Positions 41,692 through 51,880 of a stretch of DNA of 64,000 nt are shown piece by piece; the first letter of the stretch is position 1; every line of letters begins with the position of its first letter. Location: positions 102,613,497-102,677,496 of the forward strand of contig OY757020.1 of assembly GCA_963580285.1 (NCBI GenBank), written 5' to 3'. A model generated the notes under the pieces. It ran no database searches and had not been told where the DNA came from. It saw only the letters and a program-made list of their open reading frames with translations. The position numbers were made by a program, and so were the translations under genes. Origin of the DNA: Lucinisca nassula (lineage: Eukaryota; Mollusca; Bivalvia; Lucinida; Lucinidae).

Positions 41692-44600
41692 AGCTCACCT
41701 GTCACGTAGTGACAAGGTGAGCTTTTGGGATCACTTTTTGTCCGTCGTCCGTCCGTGCGTGCGTCCGTAAACAATTTCAAATAAGTATATCTCTAATACC
41801 CAATGGCCAATCTTGATCAAATTTCATGTGAAGCATCATCAGGTAGGGGAAAAGGCTACATAAGGTTTTTGGGCTGATCAGATTGGAATTCTGGTTGCCA
41901 TGGCAACATATAGCTCCCATAGACTTATAAAGGGAAAATTTTTAAAAATCTTCTTCTCAGAAACCACAGGGCCCAGAGCTTAGATATTTAGCATGTAGCA
42001 AAGGCAAGTGGTCAACTATATAATTCCTGCCAATGATGCCCATGGGTTCCAAATGGGCCAGGCCCCAGGGACCGTTCGCTCCCATAGACTCAAATGGGTC
42101 ACACCCCTGGGCCCCTTAGCTCCTATAGACTCATGATGGAATAAAAGCTTCAAAAATCTTCTTCTCTGAAACCACAAGGCCCAGAGCTTAGATATTTAGC
42201 ATGTGGCAACGGCAAGTGGTCACCTACATAATTCCTGCCAATCATGCCCCTGGGTTCCAAATGGGCCACGCCCAAGGGCCCCTTCGCTCCAATAGACTCA
42301 TAATGGGTAAAAGCTTCAAAAATCTTCTTCTCTGAACCCACAGGGCCCAGAGCTTAGATATTTAGCATGTAGCAAGGGCAAGTGGTCACCTACATAATTT
42401 CTGCCAATCATGCCCCCGGGGTCCAAACGGGCCACGCCCCAGGGCCCCTTAGCTCCTATAGAAATCTTCTTCTCTGAAACCACAGGGCCCAAGGGGCCCC
42501 TTCGCTCCAATAGACTCATAATGGGTAAAAGCTTCAAAAATCTTCTTCTCTGAAACCACAGGGCCAAGAGCTTAGATATTTAGCATGTAGCAAGGGCAAG
42601 TGGTCACCTACATAATTCCTGCCAATCATGCCCCCGAGGTCGAAACGGGCCACGCCCCAGGGCCCCTTAGCTCCTATAGACTCATAATGGAAAAAAGCTT
42701 CAAAAATCTTCTTCTCAGAAACCACAGAGCCCAGAGCTTAGATATTTAGCATGTAGTAACGGAAAAGTGGTCACTTACATAATTCCTGCCAATCATGCCC
42801 CTGGGGTCCAAACTGACCGCGCCCCGGGGGCCCTTAGCTCCAATAGACTCATAATGGAAAAAAGCTTCAAAAATCTTCTTCTCTGAAACCACAGGGCCCA
42901 GAGCTTAGATATTTAGCATGTAGCAACGGCAAGTGGTCACCTACATAATTCCTGCCAATCATGCCACTGGGTTCCAAATGGGCCACACCCCGGGGCTCCT
43001 TCGCTCCCATAGACTCATATTGGAAAAAAGCTTCAAAAATCTTCTTCTCTGAAACCACAGGGCCCAGAGCTTAGATATTTAGCATGTAGCAACGGAATAG
43101 TGGTCACTTACATAATTCCTGCCAATCATGCCCCTGGGGTCCAAACTGACCACGCCCCGGGGCCCCTTAGCTCCAATAGACTTGTAATGGAAAAATCTTC
43201 AAAAATCTTCTTCTCTGAAACCACAGGGCCCAGAGCTTAGATATTTAGCATGTAGCAACGGCAAGTGGTCACCTACATAATTCCTGCCAATCATGCCCCT
43301 GGGTTCCAAATGGGCCACGCCCCGGGGCTCCTTCGCTCCCATAGACTCATATTGGAAAAAAAGCTTCAAAAATCTTCTTCTCTGAAACCACAGGGCCCAG
43401 AGCTTAGATATTTAGCATGTAGCAACGGCAAGTGGTCACCTACATAATTCCTGCCAATCATGCCCCTGGGTTCCAAATGGGCCACGCCCAAGGGCCCCTT
43501 CGCTCCAATAGACTCATAATGGGTAAAAGCTTCAAAAATCTTCTTCTCTGAAACCACAGGGCCCAGAGCTTAGATATTTAGCATGTAGCAAGGGCAAGTG
43601 GTCACCTACATAATTCCTGCCAATCATGCCCCCGGGGTCCAAACTGGCCATGCCCCAGGGCCCCTTAGCTCCTATAGACTCATAATGGAAAAAAGCTTCA
43701 AAAATCTTCTTCTCAGAAACCACAGGGCCCAGAGCTTAGATATTTAGCATGTAGCAAGGGCAAGTGGTCACTTACATAATTCCTGCCAATCATGCCCCAG
43801 GGTTCCAAATTGGCCATGTCCACGGGCCCCTTCCCTTCCATAGACTCATAATGGAAAAAAGCTTCAAAAATCTTCTTCTCTGAAACCACAGGGCCCAGAG
43901 CTTGGATATTTAGCATGTAGCAAGGGCAAGTGGTCACCTACATAATTCCTGCCAATCAAGCCCCTGGGTTACAAATGGGCCATGCCCCAGGGCCCCTTCG
44001 CTCCCATAGACTCATAATGGAAAAAAAGCTTCAAAAATCTTCTTCTCTGAAACCACAGGACCCAGAGCTTAGATATTTAGCATGAAGCAAGGGCAAGTAG
44101 TCACCTACATAATTCCTGCCAATCATGGCCCTGGGTTCCAAATGGGCCATGCCCCGGCGCCCCTTCACTCCCATAGACTCATAATGGGTAAAAGCTTCAA
44201 AAATCATCTTCTCTGAAACCACAGGGCCCAGAGCTTAGATATTTAGCATGTAGCAAGGGCAAGTGGTCACCTACATAATTCCTGCCAATCATGCCCCGGG
44301 GAAAGTGCCACGCCCCAGTGCCCCTTAGCTCCTATAGACTCATAAAGGAAAAAAAGCTTCAAAATCTTCTTCTCTGAAACTACAGGGCCCAGAGCTTAGA
44401 TATTTAGCATGTAGCAACGGCAAGTGGTCACCTACATAAATCCTGCCAATCATGCCCATTGGGTCCAAATGGGCCACGCCCCGGGGCCCCTTAGCTCCCA
44501 TAGACTCCTGATGGAAAAAAGCTTAAAAAATCTTCTCCTCTGAAACCACAGGGCCCAGAGCTTAGATATTTAGCAGGTAGCAACAGCAAGAGGTCACCTA

Positions 44601-45467
44601 CATAAATCATGCCAATCATGCCCCTGGGGTCCAAATGGGCCACGCTCTGGGGCCTCGCAGCTCCCATAGACAATTCTTATGGAAAAAAAAAGCTTCAAAA
44701 ATCTTCTTCTCTGAAAACACAGGGCCCAGCGCTTAGATATTTAGCATGTAGTAACGGTAAGTGGTCACCTACATAAATCCTGCCAATCATGCCCCTGGTG
44801 TCCAAATGGGCCACACCCCGGGGCCCCTTAGCTCCCATGGACTCCTAATGGAAAAAAAGCTTCAAAAATCTTCTTCTCTGAAACCACAGGGCCCAGGTCA
44901 CCTACATAAATACTGCCAATCATGCCCCTTACGCCAGAATTGGCCACACCCATGGCCCATTAGCTACCATGGATGGACTTAAAATGGTAAAAAAACTTAA
45001 AATGGAAAAAAAGAAACTTGAAAAATATTCTTCTGTGAAACCATAAGGCCCAGAGCTTAGGTATTTAGCATGTAGCAACATGGGAGTTGTTGCCCACATA
45101 AATCCTGCCTGAGTCTTGCCCCCTGGGGTTCAAATTGGCCAAATCCTGAGGCTTTTTAACTCCAATAAACCTATAATGAAAAAAAAAAAAGCTTTATAAA
45201 TCTTCTTCTCTGAAACCATGAAGTACGGGCCTTAGATATTTAGTATATAGCAACATAAAATGGTTGCCTACATAAATCCTGCCAACCATGCCCTTTGGGT
45301 CAAAATTGACCTATGGACTTATACGGGAAAAAAAATCAAAAATCTTCTCCAAAGCCATAAGGCCCAGAGCTCAGATATTTAGTATGTAGCAATGTCAAGT
45401 GGTCTCCTACACTTATGATTTTCTGGTACACAGGTGAGCGATATAGGGCCATTGGGCCCTCTTGTTA
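41692..45467 (+). mobile_element. Hairpin-headed element with ~166-bp core, variant family
   Basis: Head AGCTCACCTGTCACGTAGTG-ACAAGGTGAGC, GTCCGTGCGTGCG, about 20 monomers, tail CAGGTGAGCGATATAGGG-CCATTGGG-CCCTCTTG. Monomers carry CTGAAACCACAGGGCCCAGA, GATATTTAGCATGTAGCAA and GTGGTCACCTACATAATTCC; landmarks at 42212, 42378, 42763 and 42929 give about 166 bp. It splits LINE codons: the flanks rejoin as CTCC-TT-AAGGGG. Confidence 0.85.
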
Positions 45468-45583
45468 AGGGGTGGGATACCTTGCCTATCTTTCTTCTGG
45501 CTATTGATATATATATATATCTGTAGAAGTCTCTGGGATTTGCTTTTACATCACCTACCAAGTTATTTACGTACAGACTTTCT

Positions 45584-46427
45584 TGTAAAACTTAGCATTT
45601 ACAGATTTGCCTTTAGGCACAGCAACCTGAATAGCAGGGCCCTGATATGAAAAGAATATGGCATACATTACCTTCTTGACGCTCATGGTCCGCTTTGCAA
45701 TGCATGGTCTTTTGCAATACTTTGTTGCCCATATTTTGTTCTGAATCTTTCGTTTTGGCTCAAAAAAAATGAACCCATGTCTCATCACCTGTGACGACAT
45801 TAGCGAAAGACGGTGCATTGTAATTTGGACACTTTTTAAGCAACTTCTTGGTGCACTGAACGTGTGTCTTTTTCTGCTCATCTGTCAACAGATGGGGAAT
45901 CCATCTAGCACAGATCTTTCTCATTTTCAAATCCCGTTTCAGAATTGTATGAGCTGCTCCTAATGAGATGCCAACCATACTAGCTTTTTGCCTAGTGGTG
46001 TATCTTGCATCGGTAGCTACTATTTCTTTCACTCTAGCAACCATCTTGGCAGATGTTGCTCTTTTCGGCCGACGATCATGTGGTGCATCTTCTGTTGAGC
46101 CTAGCCCACAGCTGAATTTCTTACACCAAGGAAAAACTGTCGGAAAAGACATTTCATTATGCCCATAAACCAAACATATTTCATCAAAAATGTCTTTGCA
46201 CTGTATACCAAGAATACAGCGATTCTTAATATAGGACCGTATTTCAACGGCGTACTCTGACCTTTTCCAACCATGTTTTGTATTAGTATACAAGAGTAGA
46301 CAGTGTTTATCGAACGATATACTTGGCTAAAGTGGACAGATTTTAACAGGTTTGGTATCAATGTAGAGGTAAAGTGTTTTTCTACTCTGTGATATTAATT
46401 TCCAGGTGGTTTTCGTATTAGTCCTCG
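45584..46427 (-). pseudogene. mariner transposase fragment
   Basis: The minus-strand 5' end is at the TA near 46427 (TACGAGGACTAATACGAAAAC). Coding starts at 46293 and covers the N-terminal HTH region, the ARWIPHLLTDEQK block and VTGDETWVHFF with the first catalytic Asp. One extra T in an 8-T run (45761-45768) shifts the frame before EPKRKIQNK, which then runs through VAVPKGKSVNAKFYKK. It stops before the HDN and SPD blocks, so the second and third catalytic Asp are absent. It is inserted at a TA in a 166-bp monomer. Truncated where the LINE begins. Confidence 0.88.
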
Positions 46428-46670
46428 TATATAGGGAAATCCTTTTAAAAATCTTGTCTGAAACCAGACAGCCCAGGTCTTTGATATTTGGTATGAAGCT
46501 TCATCTAGTGGACCTTCTAAGATTGTTCAAATTATAGCCCTGGGCTAAAAATACCCCGCCTCAGGGCCCACTGGTTTTACATAGGCTTATATAGGGAAAA
46601 CCTTTAAAAATCTTCTTGTCTGAAATCGGAATGTACATGTCTTTGATATTTGGTATGGAGCTGCATCTAT
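46428..46670 (+). repeat. 166-bp family monomers
   Basis: GATATTTGGTATGAAGCTTC at 46479 and TTTGATATTTGGTATGGAG at 46640. Confidence 0.8.
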
Positions 46671-46741
46671 AGTGTAATTTTTATTTTCTTGTCCTTTGGG
46701 ATCATTGATTGATGACCACTGTTGAATTCTGAACTATTTAA

Positions 46742-46787
46742 GGGTCACTGATGAGGCCTGATTGGTCAAAACTAGCTAGTCTGTCCC
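46742..46787 (+). ncRNA. Hammerhead ribozyme-like motif 1
   Basis: Stem I strand GGGTCA (46742-46747), core CTGATGA (46748-46754), stem II G-GCC / GGT-C around TGATT, then AAAAC where GAAAC is expected (A at 46768 in the place of the invariant G12), self-complementary stem III ACTAGCTAGT (46771-46780), cleavage-site C (46781), and TGTCCC as the other stem I strand (five of six pairs). The G12 change predicts poor or no cleavage. Confidence 0.6.
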
Positions 46788-47001
46788 AGAAAACATGAAC
46801 ACTCCATATTTTCCAGTTCTTTGGTGTATTCCTTGCTTCCAAAGGATAACCCTTTCTAGAACATATTTAACGTCACTACAGCTGGTGTCTGGGAATGTGT
46901 GGCAGCTGTAAAAAGTCTCCCTGCCCTGCATCATAGTGTAGTTTATATTTTCTTGTCCTTTGGGATCATTGATTCCATTGTTGAATTTTGAAATTATTTG
47001 A

Positions 47002-47047
47002 GGGTCACTGATGAGGCCTAGTTGGCCAAAACTAGCTAGTCTGACTG
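47002..47047 (+). ncRNA. Hammerhead ribozyme-like motif 2
   Basis: Stem I GGGTCA (47002-47007), core CTGATGA (47008-47014), stem II G-GCC / GGC-C with loop TAGTT (perfect pairing), A at 47028 in place of G12, stem III palindrome ACTAGCTAGT (47031-47040), cleavage-site C at 47041, then TGAC pairing with GTCA. Better paired than motif 1. Confidence 0.65.
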
Positions 47048-47132
47048 TCTGGCCCAGAAAAAATGAACACTCCATATTTTTTCAGTTCTTTAGTGTATTC
47101 TTTGCTTCCAAAGGATAACCCTTTCTAGAAGA

Positions 47133-47336
47133 GGGAAAACCTTTAAAAATCTTCTTGTCTGAAACCGGAAGTTCCATGTGTTTGATGTTTGGTATGAAGC
47201 TTCATCTAGTGGACCTCTACCAAGATTGTTCAAATTATAGCCCTGGGGCCAAAAATGTCCCAGCACTGGGCCCCACTGGTTTAACATAGGCTTATGTAGA
47301 GAAGACTTTAACAATCTTCTTCAAGACCCAGGACAT
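47133..47336 (+). repeat. 166-bp family monomer
   Basis: CTTTAAAAATCTTCTTGTCTG and TTTGGTATGAAGCTTCATC at 47190. Interrupted at AAGACCCAGGACAT by the next feature. Confidence 0.8.
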
Positions 47337-48137
47337 GTATACTACTATCAGTGCAGTTCTGCTGGAATCATTGTCGGTCCATATGAAGTATCCCACATTG
47401 AGATACCTCATCTGGGTCAACACTGTTTGCCAGATTGCTGTCAGTTTGTAACTTTACATCAGTCTATATTCCACAGAATTCGATGATCATATTAGGGGAA
47501 TTGTGGACTTATTCCGTCATAATAGTAACATTGTGATGCTGACCTATTCGGTCATATTGGTAACATATCATACATGGAACTATATAGACATATCCAGTTT
47601 TATCTGAAGAAGCCATCTGATCAGGATCTACACTGTTTGGCTTTCAGTTTATGAATTTGTAGCAAAAAATGACATCAAGTAATTTGATTGGTTGATAGAC
47701 ATAAATGGGTGTGGCTTAAATGAATATTCAGCAAGAGAAGGGTTAATGCTATGTGGTGCCATTGGTCACTCACAGGACTGCAAGGTGAACCCTACTGCAC
47801 TATGATGCAGGCCTACAACTATGGTAGGAACTTAATAAGGACAAAATGTGTGTTGAATTTACAAAAAATTACATGTGCCGTGCTTGAAAGGTGTACTACC
47901 ACATAAACAATTTCATTGGCTAACTTTATGAAAATATTGTATTTATGCATGTTGGCAGGCTCCAGACTGTCAGGGCAGTAGAAAATGAATGGGTAGTATA
48001 CATGATTGAAAGAAGTGTAGTTGGGGTATGTGGAATGAATCTACTGGAGAACCTTCTTAGATGTGTCCTGGACCTAAGGAGGTGATTGTAACAGGCAGAA
48101 AAGAGAATAAAATTTACAGATTCAAAAAAAAAAAAAA
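47337..48137 (+). mobile_element. Poly(A) retro-insertion with 14-bp target duplication
   Basis: The exact direct repeat AAGACCCAGGACAT lies at 47323-47336 and 48138-48151. The insert ends in 14-16 A preceded by AATAAA at 48106-48111. These are the marks of reverse-transcribed polyadenylated RNA. No long ORF; a 45-codon open stretch ending at 48081 has no sure identity. A TTAA-1 MITE half (47601-47745) is inside. The source RNA is unknown: a processed gene copy, a long non-coding RNA or an element tail. Confidence 0.75.
47601..47745. mobile_element. TTAA-1 MITE (copy i, left half missing)
   Basis: Retains the right hairpin arm, GATCAGGATCTACACTGTTT, and AGCAAGAGAAGGGTTAA. Confidence 0.75.
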
Positions 48138-48591
48138 AAGACCCAGGACATTGATATTTGGTATGAAGCTTCATCTAGTGGACCTCTACCAAGATTGTTC
48201 AAATTAAAGCCCTGGGGCCAAAAATGTCCCCGCAGCAGGGCCCACTGGTTTTGCATAGGCTTATACAGAGAAAACCTTTGAAAATCTTCCTGTCTGAAAC
48301 CGGAAGGTCGGGTCGTTGGTATTTAGTATGAAGCTTCATCTAGTGGACCTCTACCAAGACTGTCCAAATTATTGCCGTGGAGCCAAAAATGGGAAAATGC
48401 AAAGACTATACAGGGTAGGGTTGGAAATTGAAAATGGTAGGGTCGGTGGTTTAATTTTTATTTTGTTCTTTTATTGATAAAAAAAAGTAGAGTCGGGGGG
48501 GTCTGTAGCAGGGTGGGTTGGGTTAGCGGAAACCGGGATATTTTGTATAGGCCTAAATACACTATAAATGCACTTTTCATAATTGTTTTGT
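48138..48591 (+). repeat. 166-bp monomers then unassigned sequence
   Basis: Two monomers to about 48410 (GAAGCTTCATCTAGTGG at 48166 and 48331). 48411-48591 holds a G-rich AGAGTCGGGGGGGTC patch and nothing else recognised. Confidence 0.65.
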
Positions 48592-48890
48592 TTGTTTGAT
48601 TTGATGTTTAACATCCCCGTCAACATTATATAGGTCATTTTGGAGATGTTGCTTCCAATTTTGTGGGACTTTTACCCGACATTGAGATGAAATGACATCT
48701 CAAGCCCTGTCGCCCAATGAAACCAAAAGGGTTTATAAACATGGATGGTCCGACTCGCACCGCTTTGCCTGGGCAGGCTTAGATTCTCTAAGTGGTTTAC
48801 CAGTAGTCTTGTGTGGTCGGATTCAGCTCTGTGTGGAAGCATCATGCAGCCCATTTATTTCTTCAAGTCCCGATGGGCAGGGGCCGATTT
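48592..48890 (-). repeat. ~300-bp SINE-like repeat, family D (left arm of inverted pair)
   Basis: Near full-length copy, GATTTGATGTTTAACATCCCC to CTTCAAGTCCCGATGGGC. Confidence 0.8.
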
Positions 48891-48920
48891 TAAAGATTGC
48901 AGTACATAACTGATGGTGCA

Positions 48921-49220
48921 TTGGCACCCGCCCATCGGGGCTTGAAGAAATAGATGGGTTGCATGATGCTTCCAGGCAGAGCTGAATTAGACTGCACACG
49001 AGTACTGGTAAACCGCTTAGAGGATCTAAGCCTGCCCAGGCAAAGCGGTGTGAGTCGGACTGTCCATGCTTATAAACCCTATTGGTGTCATTGGTTGACA
49101 AGGCTTGAGATGGCATTTCATCTCAATGTCGGGTAAAAGTCCCATAAAATTGGAAGCAGCGTCTCCAAAATGACCTATACAGTGTGACTGGGATATGAAA
49201 CCTTAAACAAACAAACAAAC
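48921..49220 (+). repeat. ~300-bp SINE-like repeat, family D (right arm of inverted pair)
   Basis: Exactly flanked by TGATGGTGCA at 48911-48920 and 49221-49230, giving a 300-bp insertion with an AAACAAACAAACAAAC tail. Confidence 0.85.
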
Positions 49221-49329
49221 TGATGGTGCACAAGCAGTTTTGTAAATGTCAGAAAGTGTAAGCAGCTTTTATTTAAGAGGCTGATCACAAAGGGTCCTAA
49301 GGACTCCTCAGAAGTTTAGACTGAGGGAA

Positions 49330-49750
49330 AACCCTGATTCTTGTCTGAAACCAAAAGGCCTAGATCTTTGATACTTGGTATGAAGCTTCATCTAGTGGAC
49401 CTCTTCCAAGATTGTTCAAATTATAGCCTAGGGGCCAAAAATGGCCCCTCCACGGGGCCCAAATGTTTTGGTGTCTCTGATGGGAGTTGTGGGTTAATTG
49501 TATCGATTCCTCATCATTGCCTCTACTTCTATTTTACATAGGCTTATATGAAAAACCTTTAAGAATTTTTTTATCTGAAACCAGAAGGCCCAGGCCTTTG
49601 ATATTTGATATTAAGCTTCATTTAGTGGACCTCTACCGAGATTGTTCAAATCATAGAATTGGGGCTAAAAATTGCCCAACCCCGGGACCCACATGTATAT
49701 ATCTTAGCTCAGGTGAGCAATATAGGGCCATCATGGTCCTCTTGTTGTAG
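49330..49750 (+). repeat. 166-bp monomers with an element 3' end
   Basis: Two monomers (TATGAAGCTTCATCTAGTGG at 49379). The CTCTGATGGGAGTTGTGGG piece at 49475 interrupts them. The 3' end CAGGTGAGCAATATAGGG-CCATCATGGTCCTCTTG is at 49710-49745. Confidence 0.75.
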
Positions 49751-49866
49751 AAAAAAAATTTAGTCTCTCCTCTATCTTTGGTCCAATTTTATTGACACTT
49801 CACAGAAATGTGCTTAGGTGACTGAATGTTCAATCCTTTTGTTTTGATTTATTGTTTACTTTTCAG

Positions 49867-51416
49867 ATTACAAAAGAAAACATTCAGATTCTCCCAGTAC
49901 CTCTCAGAGAATTCCAGAAGAACACTCTTTTGTCACAGAGAACCACAAAAGAAAAAATTTGGATTCACCCTGTACGAGTCAGAGAATACCAAATAAACAG
50001 TCTTTTTCCACAGACAAACACAAAAATAAACAGAAAAAGAATAATGACAAAATGCTTCCATTGCCAAAAGTGGTCCTGCACAAACTACAGATTCCAAAAT
50101 ACCTGCATAATAGAACTTTTCGTATTAAGAAATACATAACAAAAAAATCATCACCTGCAGCTTCTACGCAAGACAGGGTAAATTGCAAAATAGGTTTAAC
50201 TAAGGAAGATAAAAATGATAATGAAAAGACACATGAAATTACAGGTATTTCTGTGTTAGATAATGAAAGCAGGTCTTCTTCAGATCGGGGGCTTAACATA
50301 TATACACATGTTTCAGAGCAAGGCAAAACTGTTGTATTGAGTTTGTCAGAAATAGTGGGAAGTGTTCAGAAACAATATCATGGAACTACATCACAAGAGA
50401 TTCCTGAAGAGCCTGTGAGAAATAATCATGAAGTTGTTGATGGCATAAAACAAAAGCCTAGTGTCAGTCCATATCATTCTGGATGGAACAACAGTGAGGA
50501 ACTCAAGACTACATTTACACTCAGGACAAAGTTCCATAAAAAACTTAGGAAGCAAGGACAAGAACAAGTTACCAAACCAAGGCCCACAGTAACCACAGAC
50601 AGAGTGTATATTGGAAAGGGAGAAACTTCAGATGCAAACCAAACAATTGCTGATACCCAAAATAGTGATGCTGTAGATAACTCAAGTGTTGTTGTTGGGA
50701 AAAGGCAAAGTAATGATTTTGAAGCTTTTAAACGCTTACAGCAAAACTATGAGCGAAATCATTTTCAAAATCCAGAAAACAGTACGCCAGTAATGCCAAA
50801 TATTAAACAAGAACCTGTTGACATAGACCCAAACATTGATTTGCCTCAGTGTTCATATGTTTTGAAACAACCATATGTCCATGAAACAAGTGACAACAGA
50901 TGTTCAAAGCCATTGTTAACACCATTAAACATTCACACAAAAGCTAATTCACAGCCACATCTGCAAGATTCTGGAAAAGTAAAGCTACCAGACTCTCAAG
51001 TACTAGGTAGATTTACAGAACTCTGCAGGAAAGAAAACAAAACAGAGTCTTCTGAACACATTCAGCAAAATCATTTTCAGAATCCAGAAAACAGTATGCC
51101 AGTAATGCCAAATATCAAACAAGAACCTGCTGATATAGACCCACACATTCCATTGCCTCAATGTTTAGATGTTTTGCAAGTACCATATGTCCATAACACA
51201 AGTGATAACAGATGGACTAAGACATTGGTAACAACAGTGAACAGGTACACAAATACTGATTCACAGCCACATCTGCAAGATTCTGGTAAAGTAAAGCTAA
51301 CAGAATCCCAAATATTAGGTAGAATTGCAGAAATCAGCAGGAAAGAAAAGAAAACAGTGTCTTCAGATCCGGATATGGATTTATTAGAATATCTTGGTGG
51401 TGAAGAACAATTTTAA
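49867..51416 (+). CDS. Zinc-finger gene, terminal exon 4
   Basis: The acceptor is a T-rich tract ending TTTACTTTTCAG at 49866. Entering in phase 1 gives an open frame of 516 codons to TAA at 51414-51416. It opens with a short duplication, KRKHSDSPSTSQRIP and KRKNLDSPCTSQRIP, then a Lys-rich basic stretch (likely nuclear localisation) and a polar region. A 104-codon unit then occurs twice in tandem (from 50757 and 51069), with HFQNPENS, NIKQEP-DIDP, LPQC, YVH-TSDNR and SQPHLQDSGKVKL. IKQE fits the SUMO consensus (hydrophobic-K-x-E). The frame is also open from an internal ATG at 49959, but the upstream codons fit the splice model. No enzyme domain. With the other exons it makes a 737-residue partial protein. 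Confidence 0.85.
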
Positions 51417-51439
51417 CACACCTGCTAATGTACCATATC

Positions 51440-51880
51440 ACTACCCCCAGCATTGGCATTTGAATCGCCCACAGTTATGTTAAGTTTTTCTAAGAGCTCA
51501 TTATTTCCAAAAAGTATGATGGATTTGGTTCATATCTGGTTTGATGATAACTATCAGACCAAAGTTTTATTCAGCTATCCCCACGCCCATGCCCATGCCC
51601 ATGACCTCAAGGTCAAGGTCACAGACTTAGAAAAGTTATGTTAAAGTTTTTTAAAGAACTCATTTATTCCAGACCAAATAATGGATTTGGTTCATATCTG
51701 GTATGATGAGAGGTATAAGAGCCCATATTTTCCAAATTGTATGATAGATTTGGTTCATACAGAGGACCCTTGGAATAACGACAGAATTTGTTTGGTAACA
51801 TTGAACGTTATAAGGAACTTTCCACTTTATAGAAGCCCAGTAAGTATAATAGGGAATAAAGGGCCATTCCCTTAATTATT
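51440..51880 (+). repeat. ~190-bp repeat units with GGTCAAGGTCACAGACTT
   Basis: ATGATGGATTTGGTTCATAT and CTCAAGGTCAAGGTCACAGA, as in 59140-59545 and 62930-63960. They begin about 25 bp after the stop codon of exon 4 and so may be part of its 3' UTR. Confidence 0.7.
51855..51860 (+). terminator. Possible poly(A) signal of the zinc-finger gene
   Basis: AATAAA 439 bp past the stop codon, the first good match seen downstream. It lies at the edge of repeat sequence. Whether it is used cannot be told from sequence. Confidence 0.3.

Larger units (their letters stand above)
39803..45583 (-). pseudogene. CR1/jockey-like LINE, interrupted by two elements
   Basis: On the minus strand the pieces are 45468-45583 (VGDVKANPRDFYRYI), 41207-41690 (NLSKALGPDELHPRVLKELA, LFKKGDR, CPVSL) and 39814-41018. 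The last has reverse transcriptase motifs FILDFEKPFDT, LSGVPQGTVLGPLLFSLYIN and LFADDCVCY, and the C-terminal FFPRTIRDWNALPDSI. The 3' end is a TTCTGA repeat at about 39805-39816. The endonuclease and the 5' half are missing. Frameshifts occur near 40300 and 40050, and a C replaces R in the usual NYRPVSLT block. It is interrupted by a MITE (41021-41200) and a 3.8-kb element (41692-45467). Non-functional. Confidence 0.85.
46671..47132 (+). mobile_element. Retrozyme-like tandem repeat with two hammerhead motifs
   Basis: A ~190-bp segment (46671-46862) recurs at 46932-47132. Shared blocks are TTTTCTTGTCCTTTGGGATC, GAGGCCT...TAGCTAGTCTG and TTCCAAAGGATAACCCTTTC. The unit length from hammerhead to hammerhead is 260 bp. 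No ORF of note. Metazoan retrozymes are small non-autonomous elements made of tandem units each with a type I hammerhead, giving small circular RNAs; this locus has that form. It is flanked by 166-family monomers, so it is an insertion. Confidence 0.65.

Noticed and set aside
42150..44222. Series of 63-codon minus-strand frames with a common sequence
   Set aside because: They repeat with the 166-bp monomer and have no start or splice context; they are a by-product of the tandem array.
46101..46361. 86-codon minus-strand frame overlapping the mariner
   Set aside because: It is the wrong frame of the transposase coding sequence.
51440..51650. Coding continuation after the exon 4 stop
   Set aside because: The sequence is a dispersed tandem unit also found at 59 and 63 kb.
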